A stretch of 64,000 nucleotides of DNA from Bacteroidales bacterium (GTDB lineage: Bacteria > Bacteroidota > Bacteroidia > Bacteroidales > UBA932): positions 62,001-126,000 of the forward strand of contig JAGBVR010000001.1 of NCBI GenBank assembly GCA_017630215.1. The letters run 5' to 3'. The translations under genes and the position numbers were made by a program. The notes beneath the pieces were generated by a model. That model worked only from the letters and a program-made list of their open reading frames with translations, ran no database searches and had not been told where the DNA came from. Within the stretch, counting starts at the first letter, position 1. Each line of letters begins with the position of its first letter. This document shows positions 53,977-63,301 of this stretch, piece by piece.

Positions 53977-56544
53977 ATGAAAAAGATTCTGACAATTCTG
54001 CTTGCCATTACCTTTTCGGTAAATGTTTTTGCAATCGATCATCCGGGTATTACCAAGTCTGGTCTCCATTCCGATGGCTTTCCTCTTATCGTAAACGGGA
54101 ACCCGGTTCCGATAATCGTTTCTTTCTCGGATGACAAGGCGGTCATGCATGCCGTCGGGAATCTTCAGAATGATTTCCTTATGGTTTCCGGTGTAAAGCC
54201 TCAGCTGTGCGAGTCTGTTACCTCTGACCGCGCTATAATAGTTGGATCGTTGGAGTCGGCACTCATTCAAAGCCTTGTTTCTAAAGGAGTGCTGGATGTG
54301 ACTTCTTTGCAAGGATGTAATGAGAAGTATCTTATGACTTTTGTGAGCAATCCTATGGACGGGGTTTCCGAGGCTATGGTGATTGCCGGAAGTGACCGCA
54401 GAGGAACCGTTTACGGCATATATGAACTTTCCGAGCAGATAGGAGTCTCTCCTTGGTACGACTGGGCTGATGTACCGGTGGCACGTCATAAGGATATGAC
54501 GATTGCCCGCGGAACATATACAGCAGGTGAACCGGCAGTTCGCTACAGAGGTATATTCCTCAATGACGAGGCTCCATGTCTGACCGGTTGGGTAAAGCAT
54601 ACATATGGAACTGATTATGGCGATCATCGTTTCTATGAGCGTGTTTTCGAACTTCTTCTCCGTCTGAGAGCAAATTTCATCTGGCCGGCAATGTGGGGCT
54701 GGGCATTCTATGAAGATGATCCTCTCAACAGCAGTACTGCTGATGAAATGGGAATCATCGTCGGTACTTCACATCATGAACCGATGGCCAGAAACCATCA
54801 GGAATGGGCGCGCAGAAGGAGTGAATATGGCGTTTGGGATTATGCATCCAATCAGAAGGTAATAGATAAGTTTTTCCGCGAAGGAATAGAAAGAGCAGCT
54901 GATACTGAAGATCTTATCACTATAGGAATGCGTGGAGATGGAGATACAGCAATGGGTGGAAAGGAGGGTGAGGATGACAAGTTTGTTCCTGACTACGACT
55001 ATATGATCCGTATGATGCAGAAAATCTTCGACAATCAGCGCAAGATCATAAAGAAGGCCACGGGTCGTCCTGCTTCGGAGCGTCCTCAGGTATGGGCGCT
55101 TTACAAGGAGGTCCAGACTCTCTATGAGAAAGGACTTCGTGTCCCGGATGACGTTACAATCCTTCTTTCTGACGACAACTGGGGTGATGTCCGCCGTCTT
55201 CCTAATGCAGCAGAGAGGGAGAGATCCGGTGGATGGGGAATGTATTACCATGTGGACTATGTCGGTGCTCCACGTAATTCCAAGTGGCTAAATATCACCC
55301 CGGTACAGAATATATGGGAACAGATGCAGCTTACATATTCATATGGAGTCGAGCGTCTTTGGGTGCTTAATGTCGGAGACCTCAAGCCGATGGAATATCC
55401 TATCACTCTTTTCCTTGATATGGCCTGGAATCCGGAGCGTTTCACAATTTCCAATCTGAAGAATCATACTCTGGAATTCTGTCGTCAGCAGTTCGGCTGT
55501 GAATATGCAGCAGAGGCGGCGAGGATTCTGAATCTCTACAGCAAATATAATGGTCGCATAACTCCGGAAATGCTTGATCGTCATACATATAATCTCCATA
55601 CCGGAGAGTGGAAGCAGGTTTCGGACGAATATCTGAAGCTGGAGGCAGAGGCTTTGAGACAGTATCTCACCCTTCCAGACAATGTCAAGGATGCATATTT
55701 CCAGCTCATTCTTTTCCCTGTACAGGCCATGGCCAATCTCTACGAAATGTACTATGCACAGGCGATGAACCATTATCTCTATGCCTGCGGTGATCCGGCC
55801 GCCAATCAGTGGGCAGACAAGGTGGAATCATGTTTTGCCCGTGACAAGTTCCTTACTGACCAATATAATAATGTAATGGCAGGGGGAAAGTGGAAGAATA
55901 TGATGATTCAGAAGCACATAGGCTATACAATATGGAACGATACCTTCCCTGAAGATACCCTCCCGGAGATTTATCGTATCGATTCAGACTGTTTTGCAGA
56001 TGGTTTTGTCTTCTCGCCGAGCCATGGCTATGTTTCAATCGAGGCACCTCATGTCTTTTCTAAATCGGATTCTGGGGACGGGCACTGGACTCTGATTCCT
56101 GATATGGGCAGGACATTGGGAGGCGTTGCTCTGATGCCTTATACTGTGCCTGTGGATGGTGCGGCACTGACCTACAAGATGGCTCTTCCTTCGGATGTGA
56201 AGGATGTAAGGGTATATGTGGCGACCAAATCGACTCTGGCGTTTCACGATGAGAACGGACACAGCTATCGTGTCGGATTCAAGGGTGCTGAAACTGTAGA
56301 ACGCTGTTTCAATGATGATCTGAATGAAAAGCCGGAGAATATCTATTCAATCTATTATCCTACTGTAGCCAGAAGAGTCGCAATAGAGAAAATAGATCTG
56401 AAACTGCCAGAAAATGAGACTGGTGTGTATGAGCTGGTTGTGGAACCTCTTGATCCGGGCATCGTTTTCGAGAAGTTCGTAATCGATTTTGGCGGTTATC
56501 AGGAATCCTATCTTATGGGAACGGAATCTCCTTGCAGTCGATAA
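53977..56544 (+). CDS. GH115 xylan alpha-1,2-glucuronidase
   Basis: An 855-aa exported enzyme (signal peptide 1-19) that removes (4-O-methyl-)glucuronic acid from xylan. Features of GH115: N-terminal hexosaminidase-like domain (IVGSLESALI, GTVYGIYELSEQIG), the catalytic barrel with YRGIFLNDEAPCLTGW, LLRLRANFIWPAMWGWAFY, GTSHHEPMARN and TIGMRGDGDTAMGG, then a helical domain and a C-terminal GH115 sandwich (from about 660). Length is normal for the family. Divergent from GH3 and convergent with GH127, at the centre of the xylan locus. Its stop codon lies within the left arm of the palindromic element at 56540-56701. Confidence 0.95.
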   Translation: MKKILTILLAITFSVNVFAIDHPGITKSGLHSDGFPLIVNGNPVPIIVSFSDDKAVMHAVGNLQNDFLMVSGVKPQLCESVTSDRAIIVGSLESALIQSLVSKGVLDVTSLQGCNEKYLMTFVSNPMDGVSEAMVIAGSDRRGTVYGIYELSEQIGVSPWYDWADVPVARHKDMTIARGTYTAGEPAVRYRGIFLNDEAPCLTGWVKHTYGTDYGDHRFYERVFELLLRLRANFIWPAMWGWAFYEDDPLNSSTADEMGIIVGTSHHEPMARNHQEWARRRSEYGVWDYASNQKVIDKFFREGIERAADTEDLITIGMRGDGDTAMGGKEGEDDKFVPDYDYMIRMMQKIFDNQRKIIKKATGRPASERPQVWALYKEVQTLYEKGLRVPDDVTILLSDDNWGDVRRLPNAAERERSGGWGMYYHVDYVGAPRNSKWLNITPVQNIWEQMQLTYSYGVERLWVLNVGDLKPMEYPITLFLDMAWNPERFTISNLKNHTLEFCRQQFGCEYAAEAARILNLYSKYNGRITPEMLDRHTYNLHTGEWKQVSDEYLKLEAEALRQYLTLPDNVKDAYFQLILFPVQAMANLYEMYYAQAMNHYLYACGDPAANQWADKVESCFARDKFLTDQYNNVMAGGKWKNMMIQKHIGYTIWNDTFPEDTLPEIYRIDSDCFADGFVFSPSHGYVSIEAPHVFSKSDSGDGHWTLIPDMGRTLGGVALMPYTVPVDGAALTYKMALPSDVKDVRVYVATKSTLAFHDENGHSYRVGFKGAETVERCFNDDLNEKPENIYSIYYPTVARRVAIEKIDLKLPENETGVYELVVEPLDPGIVFEKFVIDFGGYQESYLMGTESPCSR

Positions 56545-56701
56545 TAAAATTGACCGCTGAGCAGGTAAGTCTGGCGTGGCTTCGTCGGAACAAGTTCCGA
56601 CTTCGTCCCTCCCACCGCTGCGCGGCGGGCCTCTCCCTCTAACGCGGCCGAGGGTGGCCACGCCCGCCAAACTTACCTACTCGCTCTTCAATTTTATTAT
56701 C
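56540..56701. repeat. 162-bp GC-rich palindromic element between GH115 and GH127
   Basis: The ends are exact inverted repeats GATAATAAAATTGA (56540-56553) and its complement (56688-56701), separated by 8 divergent bases from a second paired block AGGTAAGTCTGGCG (56563-56576) that matches the complement of the right side at 56665-56678 with one mismatch. The interior is very GC-rich and includes TCGGAAC-AA-GTTCCGA (56585-56600). The element fills the convergent gap completely: the left end overlaps the GH115 stop and the right end stops 2 bases from the GH127 stop. It looks like a MITE-like insertion or an elaborate bidirectional terminator. Confidence 0.75.
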
Positions 56702-56703
56702 TG

Positions 56704-59058
56704 TTACAATGACAATCTCACTTCGTAAATCATAGGAGTGGATTGCTCATTTATTCCTTTGATTGTCACTGTCATAAGATCGGTATTCTGAAGTTCTGAC
56801 GGAACCGGAACCAGATGCATCTCATCATTGCCCGGCGTCATTGTCTTGAAACTTCCGGCCTCCACTCCGTTCACCAGAACCATTGCTTCATTGCCCTCTG
56901 AACCTCTGCATGTGATTCTGATATGCTGGATTATATTGCCATTAGGATTCATCGTATAGCTGAACCATCCGTTCGGGCCTGTCTTTCTCCAGTGACGTCC
57001 GTCGTGGTCGCCATTGACAGAATGTGCTACAGCTGCGAAATGGTCGCTTTCCGGCTGTTGCTCTCCGCATATCACTTTGTCTGCAGTAACCATTTCCAGG
57101 GCGATTCTGGCCTTCTCATCCATCTCCTGCTTCGCGAGTCTTGCCTTCCATTCATTCTCGGAAACAAGCGCCCAATATACCATGTAGCGGCATTCGTGCA
57201 GTGACGAGAACGGAACCAGGGTCAGTTCCTTGTATTTCAGCGGAGCAAGTCCTGTCATCTTGAATGTGAGCGGCTTGCCTTCAGTTTTGCTTATACGCGA
57301 AAGCATATCCTCCTTCTCTCCTACAATCAGAGGCATTTCATTCAGCGGCAGTTTCTTTCCGGCTGCGATATGTCCGCCTCTGCTGTCGTCTGCATACATA
57401 CCCAGCTGATCCTCCTTGCCAAGAGAGGCGGCGAGTACTATCGGACCGTACATAAACGAGTAGTTTTCAGACATATCCGGGAGCTGGACCGCTCTGAGAG
57501 ACATCGGCAGATTTACGGTCAATTGGTCTCCTTCCGACCATTTCCTGTCTATCTTCAAGAGATTGTTCGCGATCATGCATTCGACTGGCACGCCATTGAC
57601 CTTCGGATTCATATTATCAGCTTCGGTCCATTCCGGAATACGTATGCTGACGGTGAATTCTCTATTTTTCTTAGGGTTAATGATGAGTGTCGTTCCTTCC
57701 TCTGCAGGGAAGTTGTTCTTCTGCTCGATGACGGTCTTGCCCCATTGCAGGACAGACGGGATGAACAGATTTACAATCAGCTCTTTGTCACCTTTGTGAG
57801 AATAGATCATCTCACCGTAGCGGGCGTGATTCTCGATACCTGAGCCCACGCAGCACCAGAAACTTGTCTGAGGCTGTGAATAGACCCTATAGTGGCCTGA
57901 GCGCATAGGAGTGAAATAGACGAATCCGCCCTGGACGGGATTTATGGTCGAAAGGATATGATTGTAAAGAGCCCTTTCGTAATAGTCCATATACTTCGAG
58001 TCAGCGCTTGTGGTATAGAGCATCTTGCTTAGTCTCAGCATGTTGTATGTATTGCATGTCTCCGGGCCTTGTTCGCTGGTGAGCATGGATGAGAAATCTT
58101 CTGCCGGATGGAAATGCTCGTAGACGCTGTTTCCTCCGATGCTGATGCTTCTCTTTTCTACCACGGTTTCCCAAAAGAATTTCGCTGCTTCATTCCAGTC
58201 TTCCAGACCTTCAATATCTGCAATCCTCTTATATCCGATTACTTTAGGAATCTGAGTGTTGGCGTGCATTCCGGTGAGTCTGTCCTCTTTTTCCAGGAGG
58301 AAACCGAGCAGATATTTGTGTGAAAATCTCTTTGCCAGATCAAGATATCTCGGGTCGCCACTGAGTGCAGCCGCATCTGCAAATACTTCATTCAGACCAC
58401 CTTGTTCGCTTCTGAGCATGTCCTGGAGCTGCTCGTCGCTAAGTCCGTCTGTGAGCTGGTGCATCCACTCGGTCAGATCAAGGAACATCTTCAAGGCGTC
58501 CTTGTTGCCGGTAATAAGATAGGCGTCACGAAGTCCTGCATATATCTTATGTATATTATATAGAGGTACCCATCTATCATTAAGACCGAATGAAGCAGCC
58601 CTGATATTGCCCTCGGATATCTCATTCCATATCTGCCTTCCGTTCGGCACCCCGCTGAGGTAACCATCGGAGTCCGCGCATCGTTTCAGTTCCGAGATAT
58701 AGTAATCCAGCCTGTCCTTGATTTCATTATTCCCAGTCGATGCGTACATGTATGAAAGAGCGGAAAGATAGTGACCACCTACATGACCGTCCAGCCCGGT
58801 ATTTTCCCAATTGGTGTAATTCTCTGCCTTTGGCTCCAATCCCGCTTCCTTCATATAAGGAGCAAGCAGCCTGTCTGGATCCAGAGACAGGAGGTATCTT
58901 ATGTCCATATCCTGAGCTTTCTTGAAAGCGCTTTCAGTAAGTCTGACATCTTTGATTTCGAAATGTTCCAGCTGTGAAGGAATCTGAGCCTTGGTCTGGA
59001 TAACAGTAAATGATGCAGTTATCCAGGTGATAATGGTTAGAAATTTTATTTTTCTCAT
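56704..59058 (-). CDS. GH127 beta-L-arabinofuranosidase-type enzyme
   Basis: A 784-aa exported protein (signal peptide to about residue 24). Catalytic (alpha/alpha)6 domain of GH127/DUF1680: GLDGHVGGHYLSALS, EVFADAAALSGD, zinc ligands in GPETCN (Glu333, Cys335) and FWCCVGSG (Cys402, Cys403), matching the Glu-Cys-Cys-Cys site of characterised beta-L-arabinofuranosidase in which one Cys is the nucleophile. Glu314 or Glu320 would be the acid/base. Beta-sandwich domains follow; the C-terminal 150 residues resemble a carbohydrate-binding module. It removes arabinofuranose from plant or extensin-like glycans. Last gene of a four-gene operon; start overlaps the msr gene by 4 bases. Confidence 0.92.
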   Translation of the reverse strand: MRKIKFLTIITWITASFTVIQTKAQIPSQLEHFEIKDVRLTESAFKKAQDMDIRYLLSLDPDRLLAPYMKEAGLEPKAENYTNWENTGLDGHVGGHYLSALSYMYASTGNNEIKDRLDYYISELKRCADSDGYLSGVPNGRQIWNEISEGNIRAASFGLNDRWVPLYNIHKIYAGLRDAYLITGNKDALKMFLDLTEWMHQLTDGLSDEQLQDMLRSEQGGLNEVFADAAALSGDPRYLDLAKRFSHKYLLGFLLEKEDRLTGMHANTQIPKVIGYKRIADIEGLEDWNEAAKFFWETVVEKRSISIGGNSVYEHFHPAEDFSSMLTSEQGPETCNTYNMLRLSKMLYTTSADSKYMDYYERALYNHILSTINPVQGGFVYFTPMRSGHYRVYSQPQTSFWCCVGSGIENHARYGEMIYSHKGDKELIVNLFIPSVLQWGKTVIEQKNNFPAEEGTTLIINPKKNREFTVSIRIPEWTEADNMNPKVNGVPVECMIANNLLKIDRKWSEGDQLTVNLPMSLRAVQLPDMSENYSFMYGPIVLAASLGKEDQLGMYADDSRGGHIAAGKKLPLNEMPLIVGEKEDMLSRISKTEGKPLTFKMTGLAPLKYKELTLVPFSSLHECRYMVYWALVSENEWKARLAKQEMDEKARIALEMVTADKVICGEQQPESDHFAAVAHSVNGDHDGRHWRKTGPNGWFSYTMNPNGNIIQHIRITCRGSEGNEAMVLVNGVEAGSFKTMTPGNDEMHLVPVPSELQNTDLMTVTIKGINEQSTPMIYEVRLSL

Positions 59059-59528
59059 ATCAGTCGTGTTATCTTTTCCAGCCAGAGACGGTCGGTCTGG
59101 TCAAATGTATCAAGTGAGTCGCTGTCAATATCCAGAACTGCTGTGACTTCCTGGCTTGTCCTGTCTAAAACCGGCACGACAATCTCGCTTCTTGAGGCGC
59201 TGCTGCATGCAATGTGTCCTGGAAATTTATCTACGTCCGGGACTATGACGGTTTCCTTGAGTTTCCATGCGGTTCCGCATACTCCTTTGCCAAATCCAAT
59301 CCTGCTGCAAGCTAAAGGACCTTGGAAGGGGCCCAATATCAACTGCTTGTCCTTGACGCGATAGAAACCGGTCCACCAGAAGCCGAATGTGCTGTGGATC
59401 ATCGAAGCGATATTGGCCATATTGGCGATGATGTCGCTTTCGTCCTCAGTCAGTGCCGCGACCTGCGAATAAAGCAGTGCGTATTTTTCTTCCTTGCCTC
59501 CTTCGGATATGATAAGCCTCTCTGCCAT
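59055..59528 (-). CDS. msrC: GAF-domain free methionine-(R)-sulfoxide reductase
   Basis: A 157-aa cytosolic enzyme repairing free Met-R-sulfoxide. The family signature is clear: FWWTGFYRVKDKQLILGPFQ, then PLACSRIGFGKGVCGTAW and HIACSSASRSEIVVPV, which hold the three redox cysteines. It sits between the nucleoside-recognition protein (3 bases away) and GH127 (4-base overlap), an odd partner for sugar hydrolysis; the operon may simply be compact. Confidence 0.93.
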   Translation of the reverse strand: MAERLIISEGGKEEKYALLYSQVAALTEDESDIIANMANIASMIHSTFGFWWTGFYRVKDKQLILGPFQGPLACSRIGFGKGVCGTAWKLKETVIVPDVDKFPGHIACSSASRSEIVVPVLDRTSQEVTAVLDIDSDSLDTFDQTDRLWLEKITRLI

Positions 59529-59531
59529 AGC

Positions 59532-60677
59532 TTATATCAGTGAATATAGTACAAAAGTCCAATGGGCGACAATTGCCGCCACAATGCCTCCGATGGTATG
59601 GGAAATTATGGCCTTGGAAGTAAGGTTGCGGTAGCCGAGGCTGTCCAGCATTGCAGTGTGGGTGCTGAGGTAGCCGCTCCAGCACATTCCTATTGCGGTG
59701 AATACTGCAATGGCATTACCGTCTATCCAACCCTGTGATATGAAGTTAGGAATAAGTCCGAGGGCTGCTCCCACTGCTCCAAGAGCTGTGATAGGGAAGG
59801 CTATCAGGTGAGGATCTTCAAATCCGAACAGCCATTTGAATACGAAATCGATCTTTTCGCCTATCCAGGGAAGAAGCTCAACACCTTCATATGCCGCTCC
59901 CGTATATGCTCCGGTAGCGGATGGGCCGAATGTCAGAAGCATTACCAGTGTGGAGATTATCAGTACACCGGGTATTATGGCAAGTCCGACATCCACTCCT
60001 GTTCTGCCACCGTCCAGGAGTGAGTCAAGAATTCGCTGAAACATAGGCTTTTCATCGGTTTTCGCTTCAGAAAGCCCCTGTGTATCAGATGAACTGGCAT
60101 CTTCGTCCTCATATTGCGGATAGGCCTTGATTACGAATTGCTGCATCATGCGTGTGGAAACAATGCATCCGCATATGGCTCCGAAAAGTCCTATGAACGG
60201 TTCCGCATAGTAGCCTTGTCCTACCATGAATACGATTACAAGAAGTCCCATTCCGAAGGCCGTTCCGAAATTGGTAAGGGATATGAACTGGTATTTCTTG
60301 AAATAGCTGCTGAAACGCTTGTCCTGGGTGAGGGAGATGATAGCCGGATTGTCTGACAGGAATGTCAGCACAGCTCCGAGGGATGCCACGCCGGGAAGAT
60401 TGAACAGCGGCTTCATAAGAGGCCTGAGAAGTTTTTCCAGGAGATCTACTACACCGAATTCCATGAAGATCCGACCGATGGCGCCTGTAATCACGCAGAT
60501 GGCCATAAGGTAGAATACGGTGTTCAGCAGGAGGTCGTGAGCAGTATTCATTACGGTGTTCAGCATATTCGGCGTGCCCATAATGGAGCCGAGATAGGCG
60601 AAGAGTCCGAATACGATCACCAGACATACGATTCCCGAAGGAATCAGCTTCCAAAGCTTGCGGAATGAGAATTTCAT
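59532..60677 (-). CDS. nucleoside-recognition (Gate) domain membrane protein
   Basis: A 381-aa polytopic membrane protein with about ten helices, starting at 60677 (MKFSFRKLWKLIPSGIV). Segments NPAIISLTQDKRFSSYF, LTNFGTAFGMGLLVI, and the two pore-like hairpins (FLSDNPAI and GLIPNFISQGWIDG) fit the nucleoside recognition/spore maturation YjiH-like family. Transport of a nucleoside-like or other solute is inferred only. Its start overlaps the porin stop (TAATG), so translation is coupled. Confidence 0.82.
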   Translation of the reverse strand: MKFSFRKLWKLIPSGIVCLVIVFGLFAYLGSIMGTPNMLNTVMNTAHDLLLNTVFYLMAICVITGAIGRIFMEFGVVDLLEKLLRPLMKPLFNLPGVASLGAVLTFLSDNPAIISLTQDKRFSSYFKKYQFISLTNFGTAFGMGLLVIVFMVGQGYYAEPFIGLFGAICGCIVSTRMMQQFVIKAYPQYEDEDASSSDTQGLSEAKTDEKPMFQRILDSLLDGGRTGVDVGLAIIPGVLIISTLVMLLTFGPSATGAYTGAAYEGVELLPWIGEKIDFVFKWLFGFEDPHLIAFPITALGAVGAALGLIPNFISQGWIDGNAIAVFTAIGMCWSGYLSTHTAMLDSLGYRNLTSKAIISHTIGGIVAAIVAHWTFVLYSLI

Positions 60678-61708
60678 TATGGTCTGCGTTTGAGGTTCAG
60701 CATATTCATTTTCCAAGTGACACCTGCATCTATGATTGTCTGCTTGTCCTGAAGTACTGTCATTCCGGATGTTTTTCCATAAGTGTAGCAGCAGTTAAGA
60801 TGCAGCCTGAGGGCCTTGGAATCCTTGATAGGATAATATTCAAGTCCGCCTCCCAGTCGTGTGATATCTGTTCCGGGAGCAACGCACCAGTCACCGGTAT
60901 TCTCAGAAACATTTCTGTCGTGAGTCACTTTTGCAAAGATATCCAGACTGTTTATTGGAGACCATTTCAGTTCGCACATGATTGAGAAGTCTTTTCCAAA
61001 GAGTTCTTTCACACTTACTGCTCTGTTCATGAAATCGAGGTCGAGTCGGAAGTCGCCGAAATTGAATCTGTTGCCCAAAACAATATAATTTATGAATTCT
61101 CCCGGAAGATATTCGATGAAATTCAATGAGTAGAGCGAGCTGAAGAACCCGTGCGAGCCGATCCACATCATATTATATGCGAACATTTCATCATTTTCCG
61201 TATTCAGAGCATTGCGGCGGAATGGGCTTTCGCAAAACTGGAACATGATTTTGTCATTTCTGGAAGCAGTGTCCCAGGCAAGACTCGCTCCATACTGATA
61301 GCAAGCGATATTGTTCCAGTATTCAGAACAGAAATAAAGGTCAATCGGGGCTCCGTCATATTCGAATCCGCCTATGCCGACAACCTGCTTGCCACCGGAG
61401 AAAGTCCAGTTGTTTAATTGGTAATTGACTGTTATCCAATCAGTAGCATCGAAGAATGTCGCCTCTTTATTCGGCTTGTTCAGTCTCTGACGATAAGAAT
61501 AGGAAACATTATCTGTGAGCTTTCCGTCCATGCGGATATTCAGGTATTTGCCTTTGAATCCGCTCGCTTCATTGATTTTAGCTCCAGCCTGATATTCCTG
61601 CATATAATCGACTCTGGCTTCGACATCAAGCTTGAGAAGACTTGCTTCCTGGGCGACTGCAAAAAATGAAATCAATGCAGCCGAAAATGTAGTGAACAGG
61701 TGTTTCAT
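60677..61708 (-). CDS. outer-membrane porin-like beta-barrel protein
   Basis: A 343-aa protein with a signal peptide (1-19, FFAVA-Q) and amphipathic strands through the sequence, including LNIRMDGKLTDNVSYSYRQR, WTFSGGKQVVGIGGFEYDG and the C-terminal half with LGGGLEYYP. It resembles the OprP/O-like porin at 29 kb, especially in the GKQ-GG strand. It may admit oligosaccharides or other small solutes. First gene of the operon porin, nucleoside-recognition protein, msr, GH127. Confidence 0.78.
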   Translation of the reverse strand: MKHLFTTFSAALISFFAVAQEASLLKLDVEARVDYMQEYQAGAKINEASGFKGKYLNIRMDGKLTDNVSYSYRQRLNKPNKEATFFDATDWITVNYQLNNWTFSGGKQVVGIGGFEYDGAPIDLYFCSEYWNNIACYQYGASLAWDTASRNDKIMFQFCESPFRRNALNTENDEMFAYNMMWIGSHGFFSSLYSLNFIEYLPGEFINYIVLGNRFNFGDFRLDLDFMNRAVSVKELFGKDFSIMCELKWSPINSLDIFAKVTHDRNVSENTGDWCVAPGTDITRLGGGLEYYPIKDSKALRLHLNCCYTYGKTSGMTVLQDKQTIIDAGVTWKMNMLNLKRRP

Positions 61709-61727
61709 AAATATGTGTTAGCTCTCG

Positions 61728-61735
61728 CAAATATA
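61728..61735 (-). promoter_or_regulatory. -7 promoter element of the porin-GH127 operon
   Basis: Minus-strand TATATTTG, 19 bases upstream of ATG 61708. Confidence 0.6.
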
Positions 61736-61770
61736 TGTATAAAATATGTCTTTCATATAGTTAAATCATT

Positions 61771-61778
61771 TATATTTG
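61771..61778 (+). promoter_or_regulatory. -7 promoter element of the GH43 gene
   Basis: TATATTTG, 16 bases upstream of ATG 61795, back to back with the porin-operon promoter. Confidence 0.6.
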
Positions 61779-61794
61779 TAGAAATTGGACTTAT

Positions 61795-63153
61795 ATGAAG
61801 AAAACGTTCATTATTCTTGCTTTGATTCTTCCGGCATGCCTGTGCTATGCTCAGAATCCGATTATAACTACTGCCTACACTCCTGATCCGGCTCCATTTG
61901 CCCATGGAGACAAGTTGTACATGTTTACCGGTCATGATGAGGATGACGCTACTTATTTCAAGATGAAGGACTGGATGCTCTATTCTACTGAGGATATGGT
62001 GAACTGGACCTATCTGGGCACTCCTGTCTCGACAGCAACATTCGATTGGGCTTTCCAAGGTGACCGGGCCTGGGCATCGCAGGCGGTGGAAAGGAACGGA
62101 AAATGGTATTGGTATGTATGTCTTACGGAAGCGGCGACCAATGCCGATGCACTTGCAGTAGCGGTTGCCGATCATCCTCAGGGTCCGTATAAGGATGCTA
62201 TTGGTGGTCCGCTTGCTACCGGGTGGTCATTCATTGATCCGACGGTGTTCATTGACAAGGATAACAGTGCATATCTTTTCTGGGGCAACAAGGGCTGCTG
62301 GTATGGAAAGCTAGGAAATGATATGGTCTCTTTTGAGAACGGTTATAAGGAAGTTCCGGGTTTCCATGATCCGGCGTGCTTCGGCCCCGAATCAATGAAG
62401 ATGAACTGGGCCAAGGGACGCGAGGAAATGATGGTGGGATATGAAGAAGGACCTTGGGTGTCGAGAAGAGGCGATATTTATTATATGACTTACCCGGCGG
62501 GAGGTGTTCCCGAACATATGGCCTATTCGACAGCTCCTTCAATTGACGGCCCGTGGACATACAGAGGCCGTATAATGGATGAGGCGGAAAATGCCTTTAC
62601 TATCCACGGCGGTGAGGTGGAGTTCAAGGGAAGGAACTATATGTTCTATCACAACGGAGCCCTTCCCAATGGTGGCGGTTTCCATCGTTCTGCCTGTGTC
62701 GAGGAATTTACTTATAACGAGGATGGCACCATCCCGTTTATCCCTTTCACAAAACATGGACCCCGCCCTGTCGGTGCAGTCAATCCGTACAATAGGGTAG
62801 AGGCGGAGACCATGGCCTGGTCTTGGGGTGTAAAGACTGACAGACTTGCGGGCTTCAAGCATTATGTCACACAGATCCATAATGGTGACTGGATAAAGAT
62901 ACGCGAGGTCGATTTCGGACAGGACAGTCCTGGTGAGATTGAACTTGAAATCTTGAATTTTCGCACTCCCGGGGTTGTGGAATTTTATGTTGATGCATTG
63001 GGAGGAAATCCTTTTGCCTCCTTCGATATCCGGGATTCCGGAGCTATGGAAACATCCATTGCACGCCCGGTGACAGGCCTGCATGATGTATATGTCCTTT
63101 TCCGCGGTGGTGATGATCAGCTTTTCGATTTCGACTGGTGGCAGGTGAAATAA
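61795..63153 (+). CDS. GH43-CBM6 arabinofuranosidase/xylosidase
   Basis: A 452-aa exported enzyme (signal peptide 1-19, LCYA-Q). Five-bladed propeller of GH43: base Asp31 (TPDPAPF), pKa-modulating Asp148 (FIDPTVF), acid Glu218 (GYEEGPWV). A C-terminal CBM6 domain (about 335-452, from NRVEAETMAW to FDFDWWQVK) should bind xylan. Likely releases arabinose or xylose from arabinoxylan. It lies 148 bases upstream of the GH10 gene and has its own promoter. Confidence 0.94.
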   Translation: MKKTFIILALILPACLCYAQNPIITTAYTPDPAPFAHGDKLYMFTGHDEDDATYFKMKDWMLYSTEDMVNWTYLGTPVSTATFDWAFQGDRAWASQAVERNGKWYWYVCLTEAATNADALAVAVADHPQGPYKDAIGGPLATGWSFIDPTVFIDKDNSAYLFWGNKGCWYGKLGNDMVSFENGYKEVPGFHDPACFGPESMKMNWAKGREEMMVGYEEGPWVSRRGDIYYMTYPAGGVPEHMAYSTAPSIDGPWTYRGRIMDEAENAFTIHGGEVEFKGRNYMFYHNGALPNGGGFHRSACVEEFTYNEDGTIPFIPFTKHGPRPVGAVNPYNRVEAETMAWSWGVKTDRLAGFKHYVTQIHNGDWIKIREVDFGQDSPGEIELEILNFRTPGVVEFYVDALGGNPFASFDIRDSGAMETSIARPVTGLHDVYVLFRGGDDQLFDFDWWQVK

Positions 63154-63167
63154 GCCTGACTTTGTCA

Positions 63168-63196
63168 AATTCGTTCCAATTCGTTTAAAATTTCGT
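63168..63196. repeat. three phased AATTCGTT-type direct repeats upstream of GH10
   Basis: AATTCGTT at 63168-63175 and 63178-63185, then AATTTCGT at 63189-63196: three near-copies with 10- and 11-base periods, that is, on one face of the helix. Candidate regulator-binding site about 105 bases before the GH10 ATG. Confidence 0.4.
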
Positions 63197-63250
63197 CCAC
63201 ACTGTCTTGCAGCAGTCCATCCAGTATCGGACTTATCCGAACAAGCATTA

Positions 63251-63272
63251 ACTTTATAGTGTAATAAAGTTC
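63251..63272. promoter_or_regulatory. palindrome upstream of the GH10 start
   Basis: AACTTTAT (63251-63258) and ATAAAGTT (63265-63272), 6-base spacer, ending 29 bases before ATG 63302. Could be an operator or a leader hairpin. Confidence 0.4.
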
Positions 63273-63301
63273 AAAAAACAATAACACTAAAATTTTATAC
63301 A

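Noticed and set aside
56540-56701. Insertion sequence
   Set aside because: Only 162 bp, no transposase frame; at most a non-autonomous MITE-like element.
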